In this document: positions 48,828-58,136 of the stretch, piece by piece
Layout of the letters: each line of letters begins with the position of its first letter
Numbering within the stretch: position 1 is the stretch's first letter
Origin: Oscillospiraceae bacterium
GTDB taxonomy: Bacteria > Bacillota_A > Clostridia > Oscillospirales > Ruminococcaceae
NCBI GenBank assembly: GCA_004558145.1
Contig: SFDQ01000001.1
Coordinates: 310,001 to 374,000, forward strand
Direction: 5' to 3'
Length of the DNA: 64,000 nt
Program-made: the position numbers and the translations under genes
The notes under the pieces: model-generated
What the model was told of the DNA's origin: nothing
What the model saw: only the letters and a program-made list of their open reading frames with translations
The model's database searches: none

Positions 48828-50972
48828 TCAGTTGTTCAGGCCCTTCATGGTCAGGCTGATGCGCTTCTTTTTCAGATCCACGTCCAGCACCTTCACCTTG
48901 ACCACCTGGCCCACCTTCACCGCCTCGCCGGGGTGGCGGATGAACTTGTCGCTCAGCTGGCTGATGTGCACAAGGCCGTCCTGATGCACGCCGATGTCCA
49001 CAAAGGCGCCGAAGTCGATGACGTTGCGCACGGTGCCGGTGAGCTCCATGCCGGGCTTCAGGTCCTCCATGCCCATCACGTCGGTGCGCAGCAGCGGCGG
49101 GGGCAGCTCGTCACGCATGTCCCGGCCGGGGCGCAGCAGCTCCGCGATGATGTCTTCCAGGGTCTCTTTGCCCGCGCCGGTCTCGGCGCAAAGGCGCTCA
49201 AAGCCGATGGCTTTGGCCCGCTGGGGCAGGGCGGCGATGGCCTCGGTGCCGATGTCCGCCTCGGTGAAGTCGCACAGCTTCAAAAGCGCCCGCGCCGCGG
49301 CGTAGCTTTCGGGGTGGACGGCTGTGGCGTCCAGCGGCTCCTTGGCCCCCGGCACCCGCAGAAAGCCCGCGCACTGCTCAAAGGCCTTGGGCCCCAGGCC
49401 CTTCACCTTTTTCAGCTGGGCGCGGCTGGCAAAGGCGCCGTTCTCTTCCCGCCAGGCCACCACGTTCTTGGCGGTGGCGGCGGAAAGGCCCGCCACCCGG
49501 CTCAAAAGGGGCGCACTGGCGGTGTTCAGGTCCACGCCCACAGTGTTCACGCAGTCCTCCACCACGCCGTCCAGCGCGGCGGCAAGGCGCTTTGCGGGCA
49601 TGTCGTGCTGATACTGGCCCACGCCCACCGCCTTGGGGTCTATTTTCACCAATTCCGCCAGGGGGTCCTGCAAGCGGCGGGCGATGGACACCGCGCTGCG
49701 CAGGTTCACGTCGAACTGAGGGAACTCCTTCGCGGCCAGCTCGCTGGCGGAGTAGACGCTGGCCCCCGCCTCGCTGACCACCATGTACTGCACGCCGCCG
49801 CCCAGCTCGCGGATGACGTCGGCGGCAAAAATCTCCGTCTCCTTGCCCGCGGTGCCGTTGCCGATAGCGATGATCTGCACCCCGTGCTTTTTGATGAGGG
49901 CCTTGATGGTGCTCTTGGCCTGCTCCACCCGCTTGAACTGAGGCACCGGGTAGACCACGGCGGTGTCCAGCACCTTGCCGGTGGCGTCCACCACCGCCAC
50001 CTTGCAGCCCATGCGGTAGCCGGGGTCCAGGCCCATGGCCACCTTGCCCTTGATGGGCGGGGCCAGCAGCAGCTGGCGCAGATTTTCGCCAAAGACCTTG
50101 ATGGCCCCTTCCGCCGCCTGCTCGGTGAGGGCGGCGCGCACCTCCCGCTCAAGGCTGGGGTGGATGAGGCGGGCGTAGGCGTCCCGCACGGCCTCCTCCA
50201 CCTGTTCGGCGGCGGCGCTGCGGCCCCTGACGAACATCTTGCAGCAGAGGGCGGCGGCCCGTTCGGCATCCACCTCCACCGATACCTTCAAAAATTCCTC
50301 CCGCTCGCCCCGGTCCAGGGCCAGCACCCGGTGGCCGGCGATTTTGCTCACCGGCTGGGAGAAGTCGTAATACTGGGCGTAGACGCTGTCCTCTTCCTTG
50401 GCGGCCTCGCTCTTCACCACGCCGAAAGCGCCGTAGAAGCGGCGCAGCTCTGCCCGCAGGCGGGCGTCGTCGCTCACCTGCTCGGCGATGATGTCCCGCG
50501 CGCCGGCCAGGGCGGCCTCGGCGTCGGGCACTTCCTCATTGATGTAGCCTTCGGCGGCGGCGACAACGTCCAGCTTTGCATCCTGGGCCAGCAGGGCCTC
50601 GGCCAGAGGCTCCAGGCCACGGGCCCGGGCCACACTGGCGCGGGTCTTGCGCTTGGGTTTGTAGGGGCGGTAGAGGTCCTCCACCTCCGCCAGGGTGGCG
50701 GCGCTTTCCAGCTTGGCGGAAAGCTCCTCGGTGAGAGCGCCCTGGGCCTCGATGGCGGTGCGCACTTCCTCCTTGCGCTTGTCCAGCCCCCGCAGGTATT
50801 CCAGCCGGTCCGCCAGGGTGCGCAGCAGCTGGTCGTCCATGGCGCCGGTGGCCTCCTTGCGGTAGCGGGCGATGAAGGGGATGGTGTTGCCCTCGTCGAT
50901 GAGCGCGATGGCGGCGGCCACGTGGTTTTCCGGGGCGGAGAGCTCCGCGGCCAGTCGTTTTGCGTAGTCCAT
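48828..50972 (-). CDS. tex: Tex-family RNA-binding transcriptional accessory protein
   Basis: 714 aa: N-terminal helix-turn-helix-like region, YqgF/RNase H-like domain (KVAMGLDPGYRMGCKVAVVD), two helix-hairpin-helix motifs (~490-570) and a C-terminal S1 domain (~640-712, GMELTGTVRNVIDFGAFVDIG). Tex proteins bind nucleic acid and affect transcription of toxin and stress genes. One base separates it from the yfhO stop, and AAGGAG of its ribosome site lies within the end of yfhO, so the pair is coupled. Its stop touches the inverted-repeat element. Confidence 0.95.
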   Translation of the reverse strand: MDYAKRLAAELSAPENHVAAAIALIDEGNTIPFIARYRKEATGAMDDQLLRTLADRLEYLRGLDKRKEEVRTAIEAQGALTEELSAKLESAATLAEVEDLYRPYKPKRKTRASVARARGLEPLAEALLAQDAKLDVVAAAEGYINEEVPDAEAALAGARDIIAEQVSDDARLRAELRRFYGAFGVVKSEAAKEEDSVYAQYYDFSQPVSKIAGHRVLALDRGEREEFLKVSVEVDAERAAALCCKMFVRGRSAAAEQVEEAVRDAYARLIHPSLEREVRAALTEQAAEGAIKVFGENLRQLLLAPPIKGKVAMGLDPGYRMGCKVAVVDATGKVLDTAVVYPVPQFKRVEQAKSTIKALIKKHGVQIIAIGNGTAGKETEIFAADVIRELGGGVQYMVVSEAGASVYSASELAAKEFPQFDVNLRSAVSIARRLQDPLAELVKIDPKAVGVGQYQHDMPAKRLAAALDGVVEDCVNTVGVDLNTASAPLLSRVAGLSAATAKNVVAWREENGAFASRAQLKKVKGLGPKAFEQCAGFLRVPGAKEPLDATAVHPESYAAARALLKLCDFTEADIGTEAIAALPQRAKAIGFERLCAETGAGKETLEDIIAELLRPGRDMRDELPPPLLRTDVMGMEDLKPGMELTGTVRNVIDFGAFVDIGVHQDGLVHISQLSDKFIRHPGEAVKVGQVVKVKVLDVDLKKKRISLTMKGLNN

Positions 50973-50973
50973 T

Positions 50974-53340
50974 TCAGTTCTCCTTGCGATAGATGGTTTT
51001 TTCGGGCGCGGGCTTTGCCCAGGCGCGTTTTGCCTTGCGGCGGCGGTGCCAGACGAGATACCCGGCGAAGAGCGCCACGCTCAACGCCGCGGCGGCGAGG
51101 CTCTGGCCCAGGCCGAAGGTGAAGTGGTCCAGCCGCAGGTCCACCTCCCCGGCGGGGATGCGCACGGCGCACAGGCCGCCGTCCACCTTTTCCACCGGCG
51201 TTTCTTCGCCGTTCACGGTGACGGTAAAGCCCGGGTCATAGGGCACGGCCAGCAGCACCACCGTCTCCTCCTGCAAATCAAAGCGGGCGGAAAGGCCGCG
51301 GCTGTCCAGGCTGACCTCGGCCGCGCCCTGGGCCTGACGGCTGGCCACGTCCTGATGGTAGGCCTCTTTGGAAAAGCCGGTGAGCAGGTCCTCCGGCAGG
51401 GGCGCGAGCACGTCGCCCCAGGCGGAAATCTGCTCCTCGCTCAGCACCACGGCCCGCAGCAGAAGGTTCGCCCGCTGATTTTCCGGCACGCCCTCGAACT
51501 GCTCTTCGGTGACGTAGTATTCATAGCCGTAGGCCATGGGCAGGGCGTATTTGTTCTCGTAGACCGCGAGGCTTCCCTCCGCGCCCCAATAGACCCAGTC
51601 GTCCCCGGCCTTTTCCTCAAAGTCAGCGGCGTCGGCCACCGGGGTCACGGTGTACTTCACGGCCAGCAGGCCCCGCAGGGCGTAGTCCTCCACACCCGGC
51701 TCGCTGCGCACGTCCCGCTTGACGCCGAACTGGGGATAGAACTCCATGATGGAGGGGGCCACGGTGGAGTTGAAGAACTGCAGACAGCTCTTTCCCATCC
51801 AGAGGCCCACGTTGTCGTAGCACTCGTAGTCGTCGATGCGGTAGGCTCCTTCCGGCATCTTTTCGCCCAGAGCGCGGGCGTCCTCGTACTGCTGGGTGCG
51901 CCAGTCGGCGTCGTTGGTCCACTGGGCGAACTTGCCGATGGAGATGTGGGTGATGCTGTAAAGGCAGCCGAAGGCAAGCACTGCCGCGGTGAGCCGCCGG
52001 GCCAGCATCGGGCGGCGGCGGTACTGCACCCAGATGAACCAGAACACCGCCACGCCGAAGAGGGCGAGGCCCAGATTGAGCCAGAACTTTTCGGGGTACT
52101 CGATAACACCGAAGCTCCACTCGCCGTCCTCCTCCACCGGCAGGAAGGCGAACACGCAGAAGGCCAGCAGCACCGCCACGGTGGGCCGCACGCCCTTTGC
52201 GAGGTCGATGCGCTCGTCCTCCAGGGCCTGCACACTGGCGGCGCACATCACCAGGATGGGCATGTACCACCAGCGGGCGTAATAGCTGGAGTTCATGGCG
52301 TAGAAGGCGGAGTTGAGGGCGGGCACCAGCGCCATCACGAGGCTGGTGAACAGGATGCGCCGGAAGGCGGTCTTCTGGGTGCAGCGCAGGTAGGCGATGA
52401 CCCCCGCCATGCCCATCAGGGGCAGATAGGCGGACATGCTGGTCCACTTGATGACCCCTTCGTCAAAAATCACCGGCATATAAGGGCAGTCCGGCGGGAA
52501 GAAGAGGCTGTAAAGGATGGCCCCGTACTGCTGGGCCTTGGAGTAGAAAATGTAGCCAAAGCCGCTGAAGGGGTCCACCGTGCGGGGGTTCTGGGAAAGG
52601 CTCAAGAGGGCCGGCCAGGCCAGCACGCAGCCCATGCCGCAGCCTAAAAGGCTCTCCGCCGCCAGCGCGCCGAAGGTCCTGCCGTTCCAGCGGTAGACCC
52701 CGCTGGCGGTCATGCAGACGAAATACAGGATGAGAAAGACCACCTGCCCGGCGAAGAAGAAGTAGTTGTTGAGCAGGTTCAGCGCCACCAGCACCGCGAA
52801 GGGGCCCCGGCGTTTGTTCATCACCGCCTCGTCCAGCGTCCAGAGCAGATAGGGGAACAGGGCCACCACATCCACAAAGTGGTTGAAGAACACGTTGTAG
52901 ACGGTGAAGCCGGAGAAGGCGTAGAGGCATCCCGCCAGCACGGCCATGTTGGGGTCCTTGACCCAGCGGCGGGTCCACAGATACGCGCCGCCGCCCGCCA
53001 CCGCGAACTTGAGCACCAGCATGGGGGCCATCAGAAAGGGCTGCCACGCCGCCGGGAAGAGCAAGCTGAGCCAGAAGAAGGGGCTGCCCGCCAGATAGAA
53101 GGAATAGCTGTTCCAGAAATCGCTGCCAAGGTCAGTGGCCCAGCTGAAGGTGCCGCCGCCGGACTTTATGAACTCGTTGGCGTAGTAGTAGAAGGGTATT
53201 TGCTGGCTGTTGAAGTCGCCGGCGTAGAGAAAGATGCCGCCGTCCACGATGTAAAAAGGCAAAAACACCAGCGCCGCCGTCAACGCGCACAGGCCGAAGG
53301 TGAGCCAGTATTTGTTCTGGGGTCTTGTGAGGGGCTGCAT
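50974..53340 (-). CDS. YfhO-family multi-span membrane protein
   Basis: 788 aa with about a dozen membrane helices in the first 480 residues, an extracytoplasmic region (~480-750), one last helix (~753-773) and a basic tail. The early acidic loop motif YAGDFNSQQIPFYYY and the FSGFTVYNVFFNHF stretch are typical of YfhO. In Gram-positives YfhO is linked to glycosylation of lipoteichoic or wall teichoic acid. With the LCP ligase at 7787 and the membrane protein at the left edge it is the third envelope glycopolymer candidate in the window. ATG 53340. Confidence 0.9.
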   Translation of the reverse strand: MQPLTRPQNKYWLTFGLCALTAALVFLPFYIVDGGIFLYAGDFNSQQIPFYYYANEFIKSGGGTFSWATDLGSDFWNSYSFYLAGSPFFWLSLLFPAAWQPFLMAPMLVLKFAVAGGGAYLWTRRWVKDPNMAVLAGCLYAFSGFTVYNVFFNHFVDVVALFPYLLWTLDEAVMNKRRGPFAVLVALNLLNNYFFFAGQVVFLILYFVCMTASGVYRWNGRTFGALAAESLLGCGMGCVLAWPALLSLSQNPRTVDPFSGFGYIFYSKAQQYGAILYSLFFPPDCPYMPVIFDEGVIKWTSMSAYLPLMGMAGVIAYLRCTQKTAFRRILFTSLVMALVPALNSAFYAMNSSYYARWWYMPILVMCAASVQALEDERIDLAKGVRPTVAVLLAFCVFAFLPVEEDGEWSFGVIEYPEKFWLNLGLALFGVAVFWFIWVQYRRRPMLARRLTAAVLAFGCLYSITHISIGKFAQWTNDADWRTQQYEDARALGEKMPEGAYRIDDYECYDNVGLWMGKSCLQFFNSTVAPSIMEFYPQFGVKRDVRSEPGVEDYALRGLLAVKYTVTPVADAADFEEKAGDDWVYWGAEGSLAVYENKYALPMAYGYEYYVTEEQFEGVPENQRANLLLRAVVLSEEQISAWGDVLAPLPEDLLTGFSKEAYHQDVASRQAQGAAEVSLDSRGLSARFDLQEETVVLLAVPYDPGFTVTVNGEETPVEKVDGGLCAVRIPAGEVDLRLDHFTFGLGQSLAAAALSVALFAGYLVWHRRRKAKRAWAKPAPEKTIYRKEN

Positions 53341-53393
53341 GCCGTTCCTTCCCTTCCCGCTTTGAAAAATCCGCCCCGCGAAAGGGCAAAATG

Positions 53394-53402
53394 TGCTATG
53401 AT
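53394..53402 (+). promoter_or_regulatory. Extended -10 promoter of yfbR
   Basis: TGCTATGAT: TG (53394-53395) one base before TATGAT (53397-53402). TTGAAA (53362-53367) is too far to be its -35. Confidence 0.5.
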
Positions 53403-53464
53403 GATACTACACTGTGTTTGTGAAATATTTGTGGCAGAAACTGCCCGCAAGGAGGCGTTTTTCC

Positions 53465-54064
53465 GTGAAGACCTATCCGTTCAACGCGCTGGTGAGCCGC
53501 ATGAAGTACATCCGCCGGTGGAGCCTGATGCACGCCGCGCGGCCTGAGACCCTCAGCGAGCACACCGCCGAGACGGCCATCCTGGCCCACACCCTCTGCC
53601 TCATCGCCCGGGAGGTCACCGGCACCCCGGTGCGCCCGGAGACGGTGGCGGTGGCGGCGCTCTATCACGACGCGCCGGAGATCATGACTGGCGACATGCC
53701 CACCCCGGTGAAGTACAAAAACGAGCGGCTGCGCTCGGCCTACAAGGCGCTGGAGGAGGAGAGCGCCCGCCAGATGGCGGATCTGCTGCCCCCGGCGCTG
53801 CGCATCGAAATGACCGGCTACCTCACCGGGCGCTGCCTTTCCGAGGCGGAAAAGCGCATCCTCAAGGCGGCGGACCGCCTTTCTGCCCTCATCAAGTGCA
53901 CCGAGGAGGTGCAGGCGGGCAACCGGGAATTCGCCTCGGCGCTGGCCCAGCAGAAGGCGGCCATCACCGCCATGCACTGCCCGGAGGCGGACTATTTTCT
54001 GGAGCACATGCTGCCCTGCTACGCCCAGAACCTGGACGAACTCACCCGCGCCGAAGAGGACTGA
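53465..54064 (+). CDS. yfbR: 5'-deoxynucleotidase, YfbR/HD family
   Basis: 199 aa from GTG 53465, supported by AAGGAGG (53449-53455) nine bases upstream; this gives exactly the E. coli YfbR length. Motifs: RRWSLMHAARPETLSEHTAE (with Arg18-like and His), the HD pair in ALYHDAPEIMTGDMPTPVK and the late Asp in ADRLSALIKC. YfbR removes phosphate from dNMPs such as dUMP and dAMP. It converges on dus with only three bases between the stop codons and no terminator between them. Confidence 0.93.
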   Translation: MKTYPFNALVSRMKYIRRWSLMHAARPETLSEHTAETAILAHTLCLIAREVTGTPVRPETVAVAALYHDAPEIMTGDMPTPVKYKNERLRSAYKALEEESARQMADLLPPALRIEMTGYLTGRCLSEAEKRILKAADRLSALIKCTEEVQAGNREFASALAQQKAAITAMHCPEADYFLEHMLPCYAQNLDELTRAEED

Positions 54065-54067
54065 GCC

Positions 54068-55042
54068 TTACAGGTTGCCCGCGGCGTAGACCTTGTCGAT
54101 GAGGCGGTCCACATCGGGGAAGTGCTGCAATTCGCAGCAGGCCCGGCGCAGGCCCGCCGCCCCTTTCAGCCCCTTCATATAATAAAGGGCCTGGCTGCGG
54201 GCCTGGGGCATGGCCGCCCACTCGCCCTTTTCCTCGCACATCTCATAAATCTGCCGGCGCATGGCCGCCATGCGGTCGGCAAGGCCCGGACGGGCGGGAA
54301 GCTGCTCCCCCGCCAGGGCGGCCTTTATCTCCCCGAAGAGCCAGGGGTCGCCCAGGGCCGCCCGGCCCACCATCACCCCGTCGCACCCCGTGGCCTGCAT
54401 CATGGCCATAGCGTCGGCGGCGCTGGCGATGTCGCCGTTGCCGATGACCGGCACCTTCACCGCCGCCTTCACCGCGGCGATGACGTTCCAGTCCACCGTA
54501 CCGGGGGTGTACATCTGCTCCCGGGTGCGGCCGTGGACGGCGATGGCCGCCGCCCCCGCCGCCTCGCAGGCCTTTGCCGCCGCCACGGCGGTGACGTGCT
54601 CCGAGTCCCAGCCGGCGCGCAGCTTCACCGTCACTGGGTGGCCGCCGCTGTTCTTCACCACCGCTTCGGTGATGCGGCCGCAGAGGTCCGGGTCCAGCAT
54701 CAGGCGGCTGCCCGCGCCGGAGGAGGTTATCTTGGGTGCGGGGCAGCCCATGTTGATGTCGATGAAGTCAAACTGGTATTTCTGGATGAGCCCGGCGGCC
54801 TCGCCCATGGTCTCGGGCTCCGCGCCGAAGAGCTGCACCCCATAGGGGGCCTCGCCTCCGCCGCCCGCGATGAGCCGGGCGCTTTTTTTATCCCCAAAGG
54901 TGAGGGCCTTGGCGCTGACCATCTCGCTGACGGTATACGCCGCGCCGTGGCGGGCGGCCATGGCGCGGCAGGCGGTATCTGTGAACCCGGCCATGGGGGC
55001 GAGGGCCGCCCCGGGGCCGATGGAAAGGGAACCAAACTGCAT
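54068..55042 (-). CDS. dus: tRNA-dihydrouridine synthase (DusB-like)
   Basis: 324 aa from ATG 55042 (GAGG upstream). FMN-dependent TIM barrel: ALAPMAGFTDTACR, then DINMGCPAPK with the catalytic cysteine loop (CPAPKI...GAGSRLM), VKLRAGW, and VHGRTREQMY with the active-site region. It reduces uridines in the tRNA D-loop. It is transcribed divergently from polA across a palindrome. Confidence 0.94.
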   Translation of the reverse strand: MQFGSLSIGPGAALAPMAGFTDTACRAMAARHGAAYTVSEMVSAKALTFGDKKSARLIAGGGGEAPYGVQLFGAEPETMGEAAGLIQKYQFDFIDINMGCPAPKITSSGAGSRLMLDPDLCGRITEAVVKNSGGHPVTVKLRAGWDSEHVTAVAAAKACEAAGAAAIAVHGRTREQMYTPGTVDWNVIAAVKAAVKVPVIGNGDIASAADAMAMMQATGCDGVMVGRAALGDPWLFGEIKAALAGEQLPARPGLADRMAAMRRQIYEMCEEKGEWAAMPQARSQALYYMKGLKGAAGLRRACCELQHFPDVDRLIDKVYAAGNL

Positions 55043-55073
55043 AGAGTACCTCGCTTGTGCAAACTTGTTTTCT

Positions 55074-55106
55074 ATTGTATCACAAACCGCCGGTTTGTGG
55101 TATACT
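55074..55106. promoter_or_regulatory. Face-to-face extended -10 promoters of dus and polA around a 19-bp palindrome
   Basis: A perfect palindrome CACAAACCG-C-CGGTTTGTG occupies 55081-55099. Its right end supplies the TG of an extended -10 for polA (TG-G-TATACT, -10 at 55101-55106). Its left end, on the minus strand, supplies the TG for dus (TG-A-TACAAT, -10 at 55074-55079). The -10 boxes are only 21 bp apart, so the two polymerases would exclude each other, and a dimeric regulator could bind between them. Confidence 0.7.
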
Positions 55107-55146
55107 TGAAGCGACCATAACACCCAATTCAGGAGGGTCTTTTTCA

Positions 55147-57663
55147 ATGAAACTGCTGGTACTGGACGGCAACAGCATTGCCAACCGCGCCTTTTACGGC
55201 ATCAAGCTGCTCACCACAAAAGATGGGCGCTACACCAACGCCATATACGGCTTCATGAACATTCTGCTGAACCTTCTGCGGGACAACGACCCCGACGAGG
55301 TGGCGGTGGCCTTTGACCTGAAGGCCCCCACCTTCCGCCACAAGATGTTCGACGGCTACAAGGCCACCCGCCACGGCATGCCCCAGGAGCTGGCGGACCA
55401 GATGCCGGTGCTGAAAGAGCTGCTGGCGGACCTGGGCTTTGCCATGGTCAGCCTGGAAGGCTACGAAGCGGACGATCTGCTGGGCACCCTCTCCGCCGCC
55501 GCGGCGGCCCGGGGGGACGACTGCCTCATCGCCACCGGAGACCGGGACAGCCTGCAGCTGGTGAACGAGCATGTGACGGTGCTGCTGGCCGCCACCCGGA
55601 TGGGCCGCAGCGAGACGGTGGTGATGGACGAGGCCGCCGTGGAGGAAAAATACGGCGTGAAACCCAGGCAGCTCATCGAGGTGAAGAGCCTGATGGGCGA
55701 CACCTCCGACAACATCCCCGGCGTGCCCGGCGTGGGCGAAAAGACCGCCCTGGACCTCATCCGCCGCTTCGAGAGCCTGGACGGGGTGTACGAGCACATC
55801 GACGACAAAGCCATCAAGCCCGGCGTGCGGGCAAAGCTTTCAGCCAACGAGCCCAGCGCCCGGATGAGCCGGGAGCTGGCGGAAATTTGCTGCACCGCCC
55901 CCATCCCCACCGAGGCGGGGGCCTACAAGCGCACCGCCGGCGACCCCGCGGCGGCCGCCGCCCTTTTGGCGGAGCTGGAGATGCACTCCATGGCCGACCG
56001 GCTGGGCCTGGACCAGACTGCCGCCGCCCCCGCCGCCGCGGCCGACCTGCCGGAAGTTTCGCCCGCCCCCCTGCCCGCCGCCCTTTCCGGCCGGCTGTGC
56101 ATGGCGAAGGGTGAAAACGGCTGGTTCGCCGTGCAGGGCGACAATGTCTGGACGGTGGAGGACGCCGCCCTGCCCGCCTTGCTGGAAGGCGAAGCGGAGC
56201 TTTGGGTGTTCGACGCAAAGCCCCTTTACCGCATCGCCCTGGAGGCGGGCGGCGAGGGCAAGGCAATCCGCTTTGACGCGAAGCTGGCGGCCTATCTTTT
56301 GAACCCGGCGGCCAGCGACTATCAGGCCCAGCAGCTGGAGGCGGAATACGCCCCCGCGCCCCGCTTCGCCTGCCCCGACCTGCCCGCCGCCGGCGCGCTG
56401 GAAGGCCTTTACGACGCGCTGGCCGCCAAGGTGGAAGAGCAGGGCATGACCGGCCTGCTGCAGGACATCGAGCTGCCCCTGGCCCGGGTGCTTGCGGACA
56501 TGGAACGCATCGGCATGCCGGTGGACAAGGACGGCCTGGAGGCCTTCGGCACCCTGCTGAAAGCGGAACTGGACAAGACCCTCGCCTCCATCTACGAGGC
56601 GGTGGGCTACACCTTCAACCTGAACAGCCCCAAGCAGCTGGCGGAGGCCCTGTTTGACAAGATGGGCCTGCCGCCCCGCAAAAAGACCAAGAGCGGCTAC
56701 TCCACCGACGCGGAGACCCTGGAGAGCCTGCGCAGTTACAGCCCGGTGGTGGAGGACATTCTGCAATACCGCACCTACCAGAAGCTGAACAGCACCTATG
56801 TGGAGGGACTTTTGAAGGTCATCGGGCCGGACGGGCGGATGCACTCCACCTTCAACCAGACCGAGGCCCGCACCGGGCGGCTCTCCTCCAGCGAGCCGAA
56901 CCTGCAGAACATCCCCATCCGCACAAAGCTGGGCAGCCGCCTGCGCCAGTTCTTCATCGCCGGCCCCGGCTGCAAGCTGGTGGACGCGGATTACAGCCAG
57001 ATCGAACTGCGCATCCTGGCCCACATCTCCGGCGACGAGACGATGAAAAACGCCTTCCTCACCGGGCAGGACATCCACCGCAGCACCGCCGCCAAAATCT
57101 ACGGTCTGCCTCTTGAGATGGTCACCCCCCAGCTGCGCTCTTCCGCCAAGGCGGTGAACTTCGGCATCGTCTATGGCATCGGGGCCTTCAGCCTTGCACG
57201 GGACATCGGCGTGACCGTGAAGGAAGCGGACGACTTCATCAAGAACTATCTGGCCACCTTCCCCGGCGTGAAGGAGTACATGGATTCCACCATCGCCGCC
57301 GGGCGTGAAAACGGCTATGTGACCACCCTCTTCGGCCGCCGGCGCGCATTGCCGGAACTGACCAGCAAGAACTTCAACCTGCGCTCGCTGGGCGAGCGGA
57401 TGGCCATGAACACCCCCATCCAGGGCACCGCCGCCGACGTCATCAAGCTGGCGATGGTGCGGGTGTGGCGCCGCCTGCGGGACGAGGGCCTTGCGGCCCG
57501 GCTGATCCTGCAGGTGCACGACGAGCTCATCGTGGAAGCCCCCGCCGCCGAGGTGCGGCAGGTCAGCCGCATTTTGAAGGAAGAGATGGAGGGCGCGGTG
57601 AACTTCACCGTTCCCCTCACCGCCGACGTGAGCAGCGGCGACACCTGGCTGGAGGCCCACTGA
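55147..57663 (+). CDS. polA: DNA polymerase I
   Basis: 838 aa from ATG 55147 (AGGAGG upstream); the 30 upstream codons of open frame cross the promoter. The N-terminal 5'-3' exonuclease (1-~290: KLLVLDGNSIANRAFYG, GYEADDLLGTL, ATGDRDSLQLV, GVPGVGEKTA) is complete. The 3'-5' exonuclease-like domain (~310-460) is short and lacks the DxE metal-binding motifs, as in other Gram-positive Pol I enzymes. The polymerase motifs are intact: A DYSQIELRILAH, B RSSAKAVNFGIVYGIG, C QVHDELIVE. First gene of polA-rimI-tsaD-rarA. Confidence 0.98.
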   Translation: MKLLVLDGNSIANRAFYGIKLLTTKDGRYTNAIYGFMNILLNLLRDNDPDEVAVAFDLKAPTFRHKMFDGYKATRHGMPQELADQMPVLKELLADLGFAMVSLEGYEADDLLGTLSAAAAARGDDCLIATGDRDSLQLVNEHVTVLLAATRMGRSETVVMDEAAVEEKYGVKPRQLIEVKSLMGDTSDNIPGVPGVGEKTALDLIRRFESLDGVYEHIDDKAIKPGVRAKLSANEPSARMSRELAEICCTAPIPTEAGAYKRTAGDPAAAAALLAELEMHSMADRLGLDQTAAAPAAAADLPEVSPAPLPAALSGRLCMAKGENGWFAVQGDNVWTVEDAALPALLEGEAELWVFDAKPLYRIALEAGGEGKAIRFDAKLAAYLLNPAASDYQAQQLEAEYAPAPRFACPDLPAAGALEGLYDALAAKVEEQGMTGLLQDIELPLARVLADMERIGMPVDKDGLEAFGTLLKAELDKTLASIYEAVGYTFNLNSPKQLAEALFDKMGLPPRKKTKSGYSTDAETLESLRSYSPVVEDILQYRTYQKLNSTYVEGLLKVIGPDGRMHSTFNQTEARTGRLSSSEPNLQNIPIRTKLGSRLRQFFIAGPGCKLVDADYSQIELRILAHISGDETMKNAFLTGQDIHRSTAAKIYGLPLEMVTPQLRSSAKAVNFGIVYGIGAFSLARDIGVTVKEADDFIKNYLATFPGVKEYMDSTIAAGRENGYVTTLFGRRRALPELTSKNFNLRSLGERMAMNTPIQGTAADVIKLAMVRVWRRLRDEGLAARLILQVHDELIVEAPAAEVRQVSRILKEEMEGAVNFTVPLTADVSSGDTWLEAH

Positions 57664-57664
57664 T

Positions 57665-58099
57665 ATGGAACTTTCCGTGCGCCCCATGGCCGCCGCCGAC
57701 ACGGCGGCCTGCGCCGCCATCGCCGCCGCCGACGCCGAACCCTGGACCGAAAGCCAGCTTCTGAGCGAACTGCAAAGCCCCGCCGCCCGGCTGTTCACGG
57801 CCGAGGGCGAGGGCGTGCTGGGCTTCGCCGTGTTCCAGCTGGCGGCGGGCGAGGCCAGCCTCTACGCCCTCAATGTGGACCCCGCCGCCCGCCGCAAAGG
57901 CGTGGGCGCGGCCCTGCTGGCCGGGGCCCTCGCGGCCCTGAAGGCCGAGGGCGCGGACCAGTGCTTTTTGGAGGTGCGGGCGGCCAACGCCCCCGCCATC
58001 GCCCTCTACCGGCGGCTGGGCTTTGCCGCCGCCGGGGTGCGCCGGGGCTTTTACCGCGACCCGCCCGACGACGCGGTGGTGATGACCCTGACCCTGTAA
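57665..58099 (+). CDS. rimI: Ribosomal protein S18-alanine N-acetyltransferase RimI
   Basis: 144 aa GNAT acetyltransferase: acetyl-CoA loop VDPAARRKGVGAALL and the family pattern LEVRAANAPAIALYRRLGF. RimI acetylates the N-terminus of S18 and is generally linked to tsaD (with tsaB/tsaE, absent here). It begins one base after the polA stop, using GGAGG inside the end of polA. Confidence 0.92.
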   Translation: MELSVRPMAAADTAACAAIAAADAEPWTESQLLSELQSPAARLFTAEGEGVLGFAVFQLAAGEASLYALNVDPAARRKGVGAALLAGALAALKAEGADQCFLEVRAANAPAIALYRRLGFAAAGVRRGFYRDPPDDAVVMTLTL

Positions 58100-58136
58100 G
58101 GTCGATTTTTGTATATCGATTGGAGTTTTATACGGT

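Noticed and set aside
55400..57663. Missing 3'-5' exonuclease residues of DNA polymerase I as a defect
   Set aside because: Loss of proofreading residues is normal for Pol I of many Gram-positive bacteria; not unusual.
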